Shown: positions 53,433-63,242, counted from the stretch's first letter. The stretch: 64,000 bases of DNA from JBDTVS01 sp040007095 (GCA_040007095.1 JBDTVS010000135.1:62001-126000), one strand, 5' to 3'. Program-made: numbers and translations. Notes: a model not told the origin generated them from the letters alone.

Positions 53433-54836
53433 CTACGCCAGGGTGCGGCCTTTGGTGCGCGGTCCGAACACCGTGACGAGAATCGCGACCGTGGCCCAAC
53501 AGGCCGCGATGTACACGAACACGCTGGTATAGCCGTACGCGCCGAACAGATAGGCGACGATGAGCGGGCCGAGCGCGTTGCCGAGCCGTCCGATGCCGTA
53601 GGAAGTGCCGGTGCCGGTGTTGCGGGCCTCGGTGGGGAAGCATTCGGGCGTATAGGCATACAGCAGCGGCGCGAACACCTGCTGTCCCATCGCCACGAGA
53701 AAACCGAAGACGACGATCGTCCAGGTCTGAAAGCTCAGGCCGTAGATCATGCCGCAGGTTCCCACGGCAAGCGCGACGATCGCGATGAGCGACTTGCGTT
53801 CCCACCGGTCGGAGATGCTGGCCGCGATCCAGGCGCCCGGCACGGCGCCGATCTGCATGACCGACGCATGCTCCAATGAGCGCACGATCGAGAATCCGTG
53901 CTCGGTCAGCAGCGTCGGCACCCAGGAATTGAATCCATAGAAGCCGAGCGTCTGGGCGATCCAGATCGAGACGAACAGCGCCAGGCGCTTGAGCGATCCA
54001 GACGCAGCCAACGCGCCGAACCCGCCTCGAGGACCACGCAGGTAGGCCTGCGGAATCGTCGGAGCCGCGCCGAAAGACTCCGTCACCTCCGGCGTCATGC
54101 CGGCCTCTACGGCAGCGGCGGTCAGCGGAGGCAATGCGCCGGTCTCGCGTTCGACCTGCCGCTCGATTCGTGTGAGCACTTCGTCGGCACGGCCGGGGAG
54201 ACCGTGGTGCTCGTACCAGCGCGGCGATTCTTCCAGGCGGTGAGCGAAGAACGGGAACAGCAGCGCCAGCGATCCCCAGACGAACACGGCGCGCCATCCC
54301 CACGGCGCGAGGGGAATGACGAAGCGGGCGACGTAGGCCGTCGCGGGAATTCCGCAGAGGCCGATCGTCATGATCCAGGCCTGATACGTCCCACGCCGGC
54401 CCGCCGGAAACATCTCACTGATGTAGGTGATGGCCACGACGGTCATGGCCGACAGGCCGACGCCGGTCAGGAGCCGGGCGGCCGCCAGACTCGTCACGTC
54501 CCAGGCGAAGGCGTTCAACAGCGAACAGACCGAATACCAGGTCGTGGTGACGACGAGCGCGCGTTTGCGGCCCAGCCGATCGGACAGCCAGCCCGCGGTC
54601 GTGGCGCCGACGAACATGCCGACGAACGATGCGGACGTGATGCGGGCGATCGTGGTGAGCGACAGGTGCCACGCCTCTCGCACGGCCGGTGCGGCGAACC
54701 CGAAGCTGTTGAGGTCTCCGAGCTCGAAGAAGAAGATGTAGCCGAGCAACCACATCATGCGGCGATGAAACGACGCGATGGGCAGACGATCGAGCCGCGC
54801 CGCGACCGACGATCCGCCGACGGGAGTCATGTGCAT
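53433..54836 (-). CDS. MFS transporter, metabolite:H+ symporter-type
   Basis: A 467-residue membrane protein with 12 predicted helices. Motif A-like loops are visible (GWLSDRLGRKRAL after helix 2, and SISDRWERKSL between helices 8 and 9), and the helix 4-5 region ARLLTGVGLSAMTVVAITYI is typical of the sugar/AAHS branch. It lies 86 nt downstream of tcuB in the same direction. In Salmonella TcuC is a tricarballylate transporter of the MFS, so this gene may fill that role, though it belongs to a different-looking subfamily. Confidence 0.88.
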   Translation of the reverse strand: MHMTPVGGSSVAARLDRLPIASFHRRMMWLLGYIFFFELGDLNSFGFAAPAVREAWHLSLTTIARITSASFVGMFVGATTAGWLSDRLGRKRALVVTTTWYSVCSLLNAFAWDVTSLAAARLLTGVGLSAMTVVAITYISEMFPAGRRGTYQAWIMTIGLCGIPATAYVARFVIPLAPWGWRAVFVWGSLALLFPFFAHRLEESPRWYEHHGLPGRADEVLTRIERQVERETGALPPLTAAAVEAGMTPEVTESFGAAPTIPQAYLRGPRGGFGALAASGSLKRLALFVSIWIAQTLGFYGFNSWVPTLLTEHGFSIVRSLEHASVMQIGAVPGAWIAASISDRWERKSLIAIVALAVGTCGMIYGLSFQTWTIVVFGFLVAMGQQVFAPLLYAYTPECFPTEARNTGTGTSYGIGRLGNALGPLIVAYLFGAYGYTSVFVYIAACWATVAILVTVFGPRTKGRTLA

Positions 54837-54878
54837 GGGTGTGTGGGCCAGTCTTTAATTGATATCTCGCGGCAAGAT

Positions 54879-54909
54879 GCAACCACGAAAACACGAAAAC
54901 GCGAAGAAG
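54879..54909. repeat. R1 repeat, half copy
   Basis: GCAACCACGAAAACACGAAA then ACGCGAAGAAG. It lies between tcuB and the MFS gene. Confidence 0.65.
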
Positions 54910-54922
54910 AATTGATCAGCCA

Positions 54923-56044
54923 TCAGCGATGACCTGGTGCGGCCTGCCGTTCCTTCGCGAAGGTGACCAGCGCCGTCATCCGATGGATGCCGTGCACGAA
55001 CTTTCCGTACGGCAGCATGAGAAACAGCGCCAGCACGAATGCGAGGTGGCCGACGAGGAGCGCCGGCATCGCGGCGCTTCCCCGAAGCATCAGCAGCAGC
55101 AGCCCCGTGGCGCTCGTGAGAAAGAGCATGGCGATAAAGGAAATCTCGAGACCGCGTTGCGCCGGATCGCCGAGCGCGGGATCGCGGGACCCGCGCATCG
55201 CGAAGAGACCCGCCGGTCCGACCAGCAGCCCGATCCCACCGATGGTGCCGAGCGCGACCGGCAGGCTGGTGTACGCGTACGGCGCTCGCCAGCCGAAGAT
55301 CAGGTGATAGGCCGCCGCGACGGTGGTCGACGCGAAGCACAGCGCGAAGCCATAGAACGTGCAGTGATGAAACCGCCGCCGCCATGGACCGCGCGATTCC
55401 TCGGCGTCGGTGCAGTCTTCGCCCGCTCCGTGCAGATGACGCAGCGTCAGCGCGTCGCCGAGCGCGACGCCAGCGGCGCGGACCGGCGTGTCCTGACCAG
55501 TGAGGAGCTGGCCCGTGGCGTGGACGTTTCGCGCGGCTGCCGGTCCGAGTCGCGCGGCGAACCGCACGCGCGCGACGACGATCGCGGCGACGGTAAACAG
55601 GGCCACGGCCGAGAAGATGGCCACCATGACGTGATGGGGTACCACCTGATAGAAGTCGCCGCCGGCAGGGTCGCCCGCCAATGCCGCCGCCGCCGAGACG
55701 ACGGCGAAGCCCACGACGAGCGTTGCCGCGGCGAGCGCTGGTTGGCGCGTGAAGGCGCCGCGCATCACGCTCGGCCAGCAGGACTCCTCGTACGACGCGA
55801 GGCGGACGACGGCGAGCGTGCGCGGCACGTTGATGCCGAACTCGTGCGGTGGTGCGTACTGGCAGGCGTACAGACATTCGCCGCAGTTGTGACAGAGGTT
55901 CGCGAGGTAGGCGAGGTCGCCCTTGGCAAAGGTTGGGCGGTCCTCCATGGCCTGAAACACCGGACAATACCCTTCGCAGTAGCGGCAGGCATTGCACACG
56001 GTCATGACGTGCTGGCCGTGGCGGACCAGATCATCCGGCAGCAT
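54923..56044 (-). CDS. tcuB: tricarballylate utilization protein TcuB-like
   Basis: A 373-residue membrane iron-sulfur protein. Two 4Fe-4S motifs sit near the N-terminus: C17, C20, C23, C27 (in CNACRYCEGYCPVF) and C51, C54, C57, C61 (in CHNCGECLYACQYAPPHEF). They are followed by about six membrane helices with His residues that could hold heme b (VVPHHVMVAIFSAV, HHCTFYGFALCF). In Salmonella TcuB reoxidises the FADH2 of TcuA and passes the electrons to the quinone pool. Its start overlaps the tcuA 3' end by 14 nt. Confidence 0.92.
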   Translation of the reverse strand: MLPDDLVRHGQHVMTVCNACRYCEGYCPVFQAMEDRPTFAKGDLAYLANLCHNCGECLYACQYAPPHEFGINVPRTLAVVRLASYEESCWPSVMRGAFTRQPALAAATLVVGFAVVSAAAALAGDPAGGDFYQVVPHHVMVAIFSAVALFTVAAIVVARVRFAARLGPAAARNVHATGQLLTGQDTPVRAAGVALGDALTLRHLHGAGEDCTDAEESRGPWRRRFHHCTFYGFALCFASTTVAAAYHLIFGWRAPYAYTSLPVALGTIGGIGLLVGPAGLFAMRGSRDPALGDPAQRGLEISFIAMLFLTSATGLLLLMLRGSAAMPALLVGHLAFVLALFLMLPYGKFVHGIHRMTALVTFAKERQAAPGHR

Positions 56045-57488
56045 TCGACGCCTCTCTGCCCGCGATCTGGCCGAAGACCGTGCCGATCGTCATGCCGACG
56101 CCCGCGACGTAGCCCTTCCCGAGCACGTTGCCGGCCATGATCTCGCCGGCGGCGAAGATGTTCTCCGCGGGTCGTCCCCCGGTCATCAGCACGCGTGCGC
56201 GCTCGTCCACCTTCAATCCGAGATACGTGAACGTGATGCCCGGCCGCAGCGGGTAGCCCCAGAACGGGGGCGTGTCGATCGCCTGGGCCCAATGCGTCTT
56301 GTTCAAGGCGAGTCCGTCCGTGCGGCAGTCGTCCAGCACGCGCAGATCGAAGGCGCCGGGCCGCACGCCGCGGTTGAACGCCGTGACGGTGGCTTCGAGC
56401 GCGTCGGGCGACAGGCCAAGCAGCGAGGCGAGCTCGCGGATGGACGAGGCGGAGACCGGCGGAAATACCGACGGCATGAACGCGCCGCTGACCTTGGCGT
56501 CGACGATCGAGTACGCGATCTGATCGGGTTGCTGCGCGACCAGACGTCCCCAGATGGCGTAGCGCTTCGGCCAGACATCCTCGCCCTCGTCGTAGAACCG
56601 GTCGCCGCGAGCGTTGACGACAATCCCGAAGGGCAGGCAGTCGAGACGCGTCACGATGCCGCCGTCGAACTTCGGCGCGCGGGCGTCCACGGCCACCGCG
56701 TGGCACTGCGACGGGTCGCCGACCGGTTCTGCACCGCAGGCGAGCATCTGTTTCAGGACCGTGCCCCTGTTGTATGGCGTCCCGCGAATCACGAAGTTAT
56801 CGGCCGCGCTGCCCCAGATCTCCTTCAGCCACTCGAGATTCGACTCGAACCCACCCGAGGCGAGCACGACGGATCGGGCGTGCACGGTGGTCTCGCGGCC
56901 GGAGACGCTGACGGTCGCGCCGTTGAACCGGCCGTCGGCGACGTCGAGCGCGACCACGTCGGCGTCGTAGTGGACGCGCACGCCCCGTCGCTCGGCGGCC
57001 GCGTAGTAGCTGTTCATCAAGGCCTTGCCGCCGCCGAGAAAGAACGCGTTGGTTCGCCCCAGATGCAGCGTGCCCCGCAACGAGGGTTGAAGGCGTGCGC
57101 CGAAGCGTCGGAGCCAGGCGGGACACCCGGCGGAGGCGCGCACGACCAGGCGCGCGAGCGTCTCGTTGGTCTGCCCGCCGGTGACGCGCATGAGGTCGGC
57201 GATAAATTCTTCCTCCGAGTACGCGTCGGTGAGCACGTCGGTCGGCGCGTCGTGCATGCAGCGGAGGTTGCGGGTGTGGCGGCTGTTGCCGCCGCGAAGG
57301 TCTCTCGGTGCGGTCTCGAGCACGACGACCCGCGCGCCACGTTCGGCCGCCGCGAGAGCGGCACACAGTCCCGCGTTGCCGCCGCCGACGATGGCGACGT
57401 CGAAACGCTCGGAATCGAGAGAAGTCGTCGGCTGTGTTCTCACACTTTGAACGCTGAACTGTGAAATCTGAAGGCTGAAGTCTGCCAC
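56031..57488 (-). CDS. tcuA: FAD-dependent tricarballylate dehydrogenase TcuA-like
   Basis: A 485-residue flavoprotein of the fumarate-reductase family. The FAD motif is VAIVGGGNAGLCAALAAAER, followed by LRGGNSRHTRNLRCMHD, and the C-terminus closes with IMAGNVLGKGYVAGVGMTIG. By family it oxidises tricarballylate to cis-aconitate. The annotated start at 57488 is a GTG with only a weak site; GTG 57443, just before RTQPTTSLDSERFD, is equally plausible, because the first 15 codons lie in a low-complexity stretch (AACGCTGAACTGTGAAATC). It is the first gene of a tcuA-tcuB-MFS operon. Confidence 0.9.
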   Translation of the reverse strand: MADFSLQISQFSVQSVRTQPTTSLDSERFDVAIVGGGNAGLCAALAAAERGARVVVLETAPRDLRGGNSRHTRNLRCMHDAPTDVLTDAYSEEEFIADLMRVTGGQTNETLARLVVRASAGCPAWLRRFGARLQPSLRGTLHLGRTNAFFLGGGKALMNSYYAAAERRGVRVHYDADVVALDVADGRFNGATVSVSGRETTVHARSVVLASGGFESNLEWLKEIWGSAADNFVIRGTPYNRGTVLKQMLACGAEPVGDPSQCHAVAVDARAPKFDGGIVTRLDCLPFGIVVNARGDRFYDEGEDVWPKRYAIWGRLVAQQPDQIAYSIVDAKVSGAFMPSVFPPVSASSIRELASLLGLSPDALEATVTAFNRGVRPGAFDLRVLDDCRTDGLALNKTHWAQAIDTPPFWGYPLRPGITFTYLGLKVDERARVLMTGGRPAENIFAAGEIMAGNVLGKGYVAGVGMTIGTVFGQIAGREASNAAG

Positions 57489-57496
57489 ACCTGCAA

Positions 57497-57664
57497 GCGG
57501 CCAAGCCGCTGTGTCGGGGTTCGAACGAGCGCGAACATCGATCTCGCCAACGCGCTCAATACCAACGCCGTGCTGGTCCAGAACAAAACTTCGCGACCTG
57601 GCAGGTACCGCAGAACATCGTGAACGCGCGTCTCCTCAAGATCGGCGTGCAGTTTGATCGCTAG
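57497..57664 (+). pseudogene. remnant of a TonB-dependent receptor C-terminus
   Basis: In two different frames the plus strand encodes NIDLANALNTNAVLVQNK and then NFATWQVPQNIVNARLLKIG followed by VQFDR and a stop at 57662-57664. An AKPL segment at 57502 is in a third frame. These phrases match the last 60 residues of Oar-like receptors, so at least two frameshifts separate the parts. Only about 165 bp remains, and there is no start. Confidence 0.75.
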
Positions 57665-57690
57665 GGTGGCAGGACAGCTCCGCCAGCCAT

Positions 57691-58104
57691 TTACCGTCCG
57701 TCCCGTTCGGCGGCGTCCTTCGATCGCTCGACTTTCTTCAGCAGCCGCAACTTGTGCTCGGGCCCTCCGGGATCGCGCACGTACACCGTCTTCTTTTCGA
57801 CGGCGAACATGACCTTCGCGCCGGTCGTCGCTTCGAACGAGCGCCGGCCGACCGAGACCGTGTCTTCCGCCTCGATGCGCATCTCGTCGTTCTCGATCAC
57901 AAAGTGTCGCAGGTCGGCGAGCGCCCGCATCGCCGGCGTCGACCCGGGGCGTCCGAATCCGCTGGCTCCCGGCCCGAAGTCCACGACCCGCCGCTTGATG
58001 GTGATATCGCCCCAGGTGCCGGTTTGCCACGTGCGCGGCGCGGCGCCGGCGGCGGCCGCCATGGTGGCGATGAGGACGAGAGCGGCGATGGTTCGGGGCA
58101 TCAT
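57691..58104 (-). CDS. secreted protein of unknown function
   Basis: A 137-residue protein with a signal peptide (MMPRTIAALVLIATMAAAAG). The mature part (GDITIKRRVVDFGPGASGFG) and the Lys/Arg-rich C-terminus (KLRLLKKVERSKDAAERDGR) give a small basic periplasmic protein. AAGGAT precedes the ATG at 58104. No family was recognised. Diverges from the GT87-like gene at 58284. Confidence 0.72.
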   Translation of the reverse strand: MMPRTIAALVLIATMAAAAGAAPRTWQTGTWGDITIKRRVVDFGPGASGFGRPGSTPAMRALADLRHFVIENDEMRIEAEDTVSVGRRSFEATTGAKVMFAVEKKTVYVRDPGGPEHKLRLLKKVERSKDAAERDGR

Positions 58105-58283
58105 GCCGCTATCCTTCGGTCGAGCCGCGTCGCCTGTCAAGGCCGCCGAATCGTGTTATAAACCCTTCGAATCTCGTCCCGTGGTGATCCGGTCGTTGAT
58201 GTGAGGATGAGCCGTGCAGACTCGAGCCGCGAGTGACGCCCGACCAAGCCGCCCGACCATGACCAGATGACCGCACGACACCG

Positions 58284-59642
58284 ATGACCAGATTCACCAG
58301 ACGCCTCCTGCTCGTCGCGGCGCTCGTGACGCTGGGCATCGCCGTCCAGCAGCACTATCGGGTCACGCTCAAGCTCCAGGATCCGCTCGGCGGACACATC
58401 AACGATTTCGACCGCTGGATGCTCATGACGCCGGCGTTCGTGCAGGACCACGCCGACTACGTGAACGATCGGCTCCCGACCCCTCCGATCACGCTGTTGA
58501 TCCTGGCCCCGTTCACCGCGCTTTCACGTCCCGCCGCGCAGTTCGTGTGGGTCTGCCTGAAGCTTCCGCTCGCCGGGCTGGTGTTCGCGCTCGCGCTCGC
58601 GATTGTTCGGCGGTGCGGCGTGCGACTGACGGCCGCGGCGACAGTTCTTGTCCTCGCCGGCTGGTGGCTGCCGGTGGTGCTGGACATGCAGGAAGGTCAG
58701 ACGAACTTCGTCGCCCTGCTGCCGCTGATGGCCAGCTTGTACCTCGCGCAAGACGAGCGCCGCTGGACCGATGCGATCGCGGGCCTGCTCGTGGGCCTGG
58801 CGATCGCCGTCAAGGTGACGCCGGCGATCTTCGCCGTGTACTTCCTGTGGAAGCGGCGGTGGACCGTCGCGGCGTTCGCGGTCGCGGGCGTGGCGATTTG
58901 GTCGCTCGTCGTGCCGGCCGCGATCTTCGGCTGGAGTCAGAATCTGCGCTGGTTGACCGCGTGGGCCCGGATCATGATCGTGCCCTACGTGACGCGCGGC
59001 ACGGTGGTCTACGCGATGAGTCAGTCGTTCGGCAGCTTCGCGCTGCGTCTCTTCAGCGCGGTACCGGTGTTCGAGGCGAATCACGAGGGCGTGGTCCGCG
59101 CTCACTACATGAACCTGTTTGCGTTCAGCCCGGCGGCCGTGTTTCAGCTCGTTCGCGCGGTGATGGTCGGGGTGGCCATCTGCGGCCTGGTCTGGACGCG
59201 GCGGCGGCTCGACACGCTGCGATCGCCGCGATACCTGCTGGAAATCGGCGCGGTCGCGGCGTTCATGCTGTGGTTCTCCGAACGGACGTGGGTACACCAC
59301 TATGTGAGCTTCATCCTCACGCTCTGCGCCGCGGCCGCCATGCTGAGCGATCCGGCGCAATCGCCGCGCACGCATCGGATGACGCGGGCCGCCCTGATCG
59401 TGTTCGCGCTGGTGACATTGTCGGCGTCTGAAGCCGGACGGATCTTCGGACCCGACGGCGTCGATTGGGCCAAGGGCGTCGGGGTGTTTCTGTGGCCGTC
59501 GGTGTTTGTCACCGTGGCTGCCACATGCCGGTGGGGGCCGCGTCGAGAAACGACGCCAGCAGTCGAGTTGCTACCTGTTTTCAGGTATCTGTCCTCGACC
59601 GCGATGCTGCCCCAGACTCCGCACATTGATGAGCAAACCTGA
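58284..59642 (+). CDS. GT87-like (DUF2029) membrane glycosyltransferase
   Basis: A 452-residue integral membrane protein with about ten hydrophobic segments. Near the N-terminus NDFDRWMLMTPAF carries the Asp-containing loop that may be catalytic, and LPTPPITLLILAPFTALS and VGLAIAVKVTPAIFAVYFLW are typical of polyprenol-linked mannosyltransferases of this family. By family it adds a sugar from a polyprenyl phosphate donor on the periplasmic side; the acceptor is unknown. No other cell-envelope gene is adjacent. Confidence 0.83.
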   Translation: MTRFTRRLLLVAALVTLGIAVQQHYRVTLKLQDPLGGHINDFDRWMLMTPAFVQDHADYVNDRLPTPPITLLILAPFTALSRPAAQFVWVCLKLPLAGLVFALALAIVRRCGVRLTAAATVLVLAGWWLPVVLDMQEGQTNFVALLPLMASLYLAQDERRWTDAIAGLLVGLAIAVKVTPAIFAVYFLWKRRWTVAAFAVAGVAIWSLVVPAAIFGWSQNLRWLTAWARIMIVPYVTRGTVVYAMSQSFGSFALRLFSAVPVFEANHEGVVRAHYMNLFAFSPAAVFQLVRAVMVGVAICGLVWTRRRLDTLRSPRYLLEIGAVAAFMLWFSERTWVHHYVSFILTLCAAAAMLSDPAQSPRTHRMTRAALIVFALVTLSASEAGRIFGPDGVDWAKGVGVFLWPSVFVTVAATCRWGPRRETTPAVELLPVFRYLSSTAMLPQTPHIDEQT

Positions 59643-59868
59643 ACGACAGTGGGCAGTGGGCCGAGAGCCAGCCCTGCGGATGATCCAATTGTTTGGGGTT
59701 GCGTTCCTCGCGAGTTCTTTGCCGTTTTTTTGACGATGGTTTCCCGTTGACTTGACTGGTCGCGAGAGTTACAAAGTGCGCTCGGGTGCCTCAATCTCAA
59801 ACGAACCGCGAGAAATTGCGAACGGATTTCGAACCGCAGGGGATCGAACCGCAGAGGGAGATGTGTCT

Positions 59869-62800
59869 ATGTGTGGGTTGAAGTGGATCGTGTGGCTTGC
59901 CGTTGCGTGCGCGGTGCTGGCGCCGGCGGCGGCGCATGCCCAAGGTGCTGCGATTGCCGGCGTCGTCAGGGATACCTCTGGTGCGGTGCTTCCCGGCGTC
60001 AGCGTGGAAGCGGCCAGTCCGGTGTTGATTGAAAAGGTACGTGCGGCCGTCACCGATGGATCCGGGCAATACAAGATCATCAGTTTGCTGCCGGGCACCT
60101 ACACCGTGACCTTCACGCTGCAGGGCTTCAGCACCGTGAAGCGTGAAGGCGTCGAGGTGACGGGCTCGACGACCGCGGCCATCAATGCCGACCTCAAAGT
60201 CGGCACGTTGTCTGAAACGATTACCGTCACCGGCGAAACGCCGCTGGTCGACGTCCAGAGCGCATCGGTCCAGAAGGTCGTGACCAAGGAAGTGATCGAC
60301 AACATTCCCACCGGACGCCTCGGCATCAACCTGGCGGCGCTCCAGCCCGGGATGATTCTTGGCGCGACGAGCGGCACGGGCGCGCTCGGAGGGAACGCGA
60401 ATGCGGCGACCGCGCAGGACGTGGGCGGCACCGCCGGCGATACGTTTACGGATCTCTCGATTCACGGCGGGAAAGCCAGCGAACAGCGTCAGACGATCGC
60501 CGGCCTGTCGGCGGCGACGGTCATCCGCTTCGGCGAATCGCTCAGCTCGTCGCCGAGCTTCACGGCCATGCAGGAGATGTCGGTTGACAGCTCAGGCGCC
60601 GACGCGAGCCTCGCCGGCGGCGGCGTCCGAATGAACTACGTCCCGCGCGACGGCGGCAATACGTTCAAGGGCATCATGTTCTTCAGCGGCGCCAACGGCT
60701 CCATGCAGTCGTCCAACTACACGACAATCGCCGACGATCCGGTCACCAGCCTTCAGGCCCGCGGCCTTAAGACGCAGCCGGGCGCGCTCAGCAAGGTCTA
60801 CGACGTCAACCCCGGCTACGGCGGCCCGGTCGTGAAGGACAAGCTGTGGTGGTTTGCCACGGCGCGGTGGACGCAGGCCGAGAACTACGTCACCCAGAAC
60901 TACCCCAACAAGAATTTCATCCCGGGCGTGACGCCGGCCACCTTGCTCAACAACACGACGTTGACCTATGCACCCGACGTGACCCAGCCGCTGCAGACGG
61001 CGTGGGGTGGCGGGGGCAGCTTCTGGGAACAGACGCTGCGTCTCTCGTGGCAGGCAACGCCGAAGAACAAGATCAGCGGCTACTACAACAACAAGAAGCG
61101 GGACCGCGGCTATTACTTTGGCGCGACGCCCTGGACGATCGCGAAGGAAGCGGCGCCCCACGGGTACTTCTTCCCGTTCTCGGATCAGTTGGTGCAGTGG
61201 TCCTCGCCTGTCAACAACAGGCTCCTGCTCGAAGCCGGCATGTGGCACCACCAGGAAACCTGGGGGATGGACATCGCGCCGTTCACGGCAGTGGACCCCC
61301 TGGCGATAGGCGTCACGGACAACAACCCGCAATCGTTGACGCCCGGCTACGTGCAGCTCGTCAACAACTACCGCGGTGTGGTCGGCGCGGCGTACACACC
61401 GAGCCACAACCCGAATACGCGGACGAATTTCGCCGCGTCCTATGTGACCGGCTCCCACGCGTTCAAGACCGGCGTTGACCTGGCCTGGGCGGAACGGGGC
61501 GCCTGGACCGGCTCGATCGTCCCGTACAGCTACATTGTGAGCACGCTGGCCAGTAACGGCAAAGGGCTGGGCATTCCGGTGCCGACGACGCTGAACCTGC
61601 GCTCGGACGGTTGCAACGACCCGCTTGCGAGGATCGTCAGCGGAAGCCTCACGAGGCCGGTCACCGCCTACAACTCGAGCATCGACTGCCCGACGTTTAC
61701 CAACGGCAAGATAGACCAGGAGGGCGGCGTGTTCGTGCAGGACCGCTGGACGATGAACCGCGTCACGCTGAGCCTGGGTCTGCGCCTCGACTGGTTCTAT
61801 GCCAGCCTGCCCTCGGTGCATCTCGGATCGTCGCTCCTGACGCCGAACCGCAACTATGATGTGCCGGCGTTCGACAGCGTGAAGAACAAGGACTGGACGC
61901 CAAAAATCGGCGCCGCGTGGGACGTGTTCGGCGACGGCAAGACGGCGCTCAAGATGAACCTGGCCAAGTACGTGCTCGGCCAGTCGCTGGTGGCGAGCAA
62001 TCCCCTGATTGCTCTCAGCAGCTCCAACATCGTGCTGACGGCCACGAGGCCGTGGACCGACAACAACGGGAACTTCATCCCGGATTGCGACCTCACGAAT
62101 GCAGGCGCGCAGGGTCCGACGGCTGCCGGCTCTCTTCAACAAGTGGACACGTGCGGCACGGTGAACCCGCTCTTCTACAGCGGCGCGGCAAACTTTTCCG
62201 CCTTGGATCCCGCGACCGGACAAACTGTCGGTGCCGGGGACGATAACTCGCGATACGGATGGGGCAAGCGCCCGTACAGTTGGGAGTTCTCGCTGAGCGC
62301 TCAGCGCGAGCTCACCAAGGGCATCTCCGTGAACGGCGGCTATTTCCGCCGCTGGTTCGGCAACTTCCTGGTGACCGATAATCTCTCGGTCCAGGCGAGC
62401 GACTACAACGCCTACAGCATCACGCCGAGCCTCATCCAGAATCCCGCGCCGGCGTCGTCTGGCGGCCTCAATCTTCCGAGCGACATCATCACGAGCGGGT
62501 TCTACAGTCCGACGGCGGCGGCCGCCGGTCGGGCCGCGAACAGCTTCGTGGGGTTGTCGGATCTGTTGTTCCCGGGCAGCAACGTGATCGATCACTGGAA
62601 CGGCTTCGATCTCGGCGTCAACATGCGTTTGCCACACGGCGTCATCTTCCAGGGCGGCACCAGCACCGGCAGGCAGATCTACGACAACTGCGACATCGTC
62701 GATCCGGCCAACGCGGGCAAGTTCGGCAGCCGCTCGCCGCTGGTCGAATCCCTGATCACGGCCACGGCTACCAATCCCGTGAGCACGTGTCACGTGGAAC

Positions 62801-63240
62801 AGGCCTGGCTGACGCAGTTGAAGTTCCTCGGGTCCTACACGGTGCCGAAGATCGACGTCTCGATCGGCGCCTCGTATCAGAACATCCCGGGCATCGAAGT
62901 GGCGGCCAACTTCGCCGCCCTCAACAGCGACATCAGCCGGCCGACCAGCGACGGCGGCCTCGGCCGACTCCCGTCGAACGCCGTGTCGGCGACGGCAACG
63001 ACGACGGTGTCGCTGATCAAGCCGCAGGCGGTGTACTACGACCGCTTGAACCAGCTCGATCTCCGGATGGGGAAGCTGTTGCGCTACGGCCGGACCCGGG
63101 CCAACATCAGCCTCGACCTCTACAACTTGTTCAACAAGGGAACGATCACCGGGGCGAGCTTTGCGTACGCGACGTGGCTGGCGCCGAGTTCGGTGATCGC
63201 GCCGCGGCTGGCGAAAGTGTCGGTCACGTTCGACTTCTAG
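59869..63240 (+). CDS. TonB-dependent receptor with carboxypeptidase-regulatory-like domain
   Basis: A 1123-residue receptor. The ATG at 59869 has AGGGAG upstream; the frame is open from 59752 but without a ribosome site. The signal peptide (to about residue 24) is followed by a carboxypeptidase-regulatory-like domain (GAAIAGVVRDTSGAVLPGVS), a plug (VVTKEVIDNIPTGRLGINLA) and a barrel ending VSVTFDF. The last 400 residues share phrases with the receptor at 2-1456. The first about 500 nt are nearly identical to the next gene at 63427, so they are recent tandem paralogues or a gene-conversion pair. The 226-nt gap before this gene (59643-59868) shows no other feature. Confidence 0.95.
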   Translation: MCGLKWIVWLAVACAVLAPAAAHAQGAAIAGVVRDTSGAVLPGVSVEAASPVLIEKVRAAVTDGSGQYKIISLLPGTYTVTFTLQGFSTVKREGVEVTGSTTAAINADLKVGTLSETITVTGETPLVDVQSASVQKVVTKEVIDNIPTGRLGINLAALQPGMILGATSGTGALGGNANAATAQDVGGTAGDTFTDLSIHGGKASEQRQTIAGLSAATVIRFGESLSSSPSFTAMQEMSVDSSGADASLAGGGVRMNYVPRDGGNTFKGIMFFSGANGSMQSSNYTTIADDPVTSLQARGLKTQPGALSKVYDVNPGYGGPVVKDKLWWFATARWTQAENYVTQNYPNKNFIPGVTPATLLNNTTLTYAPDVTQPLQTAWGGGGSFWEQTLRLSWQATPKNKISGYYNNKKRDRGYYFGATPWTIAKEAAPHGYFFPFSDQLVQWSSPVNNRLLLEAGMWHHQETWGMDIAPFTAVDPLAIGVTDNNPQSLTPGYVQLVNNYRGVVGAAYTPSHNPNTRTNFAASYVTGSHAFKTGVDLAWAERGAWTGSIVPYSYIVSTLASNGKGLGIPVPTTLNLRSDGCNDPLARIVSGSLTRPVTAYNSSIDCPTFTNGKIDQEGGVFVQDRWTMNRVTLSLGLRLDWFYASLPSVHLGSSLLTPNRNYDVPAFDSVKNKDWTPKIGAAWDVFGDGKTALKMNLAKYVLGQSLVASNPLIALSSSNIVLTATRPWTDNNGNFIPDCDLTNAGAQGPTAAGSLQQVDTCGTVNPLFYSGAANFSALDPATGQTVGAGDDNSRYGWGKRPYSWEFSLSAQRELTKGISVNGGYFRRWFGNFLVTDNLSVQASDYNAYSITPSLIQNPAPASSGGLNLPSDIITSGFYSPTAAAAGRAANSFVGLSDLLFPGSNVIDHWNGFDLGVNMRLPHGVIFQGGTSTGRQIYDNCDIVDPANAGKFGSRSPLVESLITATATNPVSTCHVEQAWLTQLKFLGSYTVPKIDVSIGASYQNIPGIEVAANFAALNSDISRPTSDGGLGRLPSNAVSATATTTVSLIKPQAVYYDRLNQLDLRMGKLLRYGRTRANISLDLYNLFNKGTITGASFAYATWLAPSSVIAPRLAKVSVTFDF

Positions 63241-63242
63241 CA

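Noticed and set aside
1478..54909. R1 copies considered as a CRISPR array or phage attachment sites
   Set aside because: The copies are scattered singly over the window, are themselves inverted and 9-nt periodic, and have no regular spacers or cas genes.
57527..57535. GTTCGAAC-like sequence considered as a tRNA T-loop
   Set aside because: No acceptor stem or anticodon arm can be drawn around it; it is part of the TonB-receptor remnant.
60592..62793. A long open frame (733 codons) on the minus strand
   Set aside because: It is antisense to the barrel of the TonB receptor at 59869, is Arg/His/Val-rich, has no ribosome site or recognisable domain, and is explained by the GC-rich third positions of the real gene.
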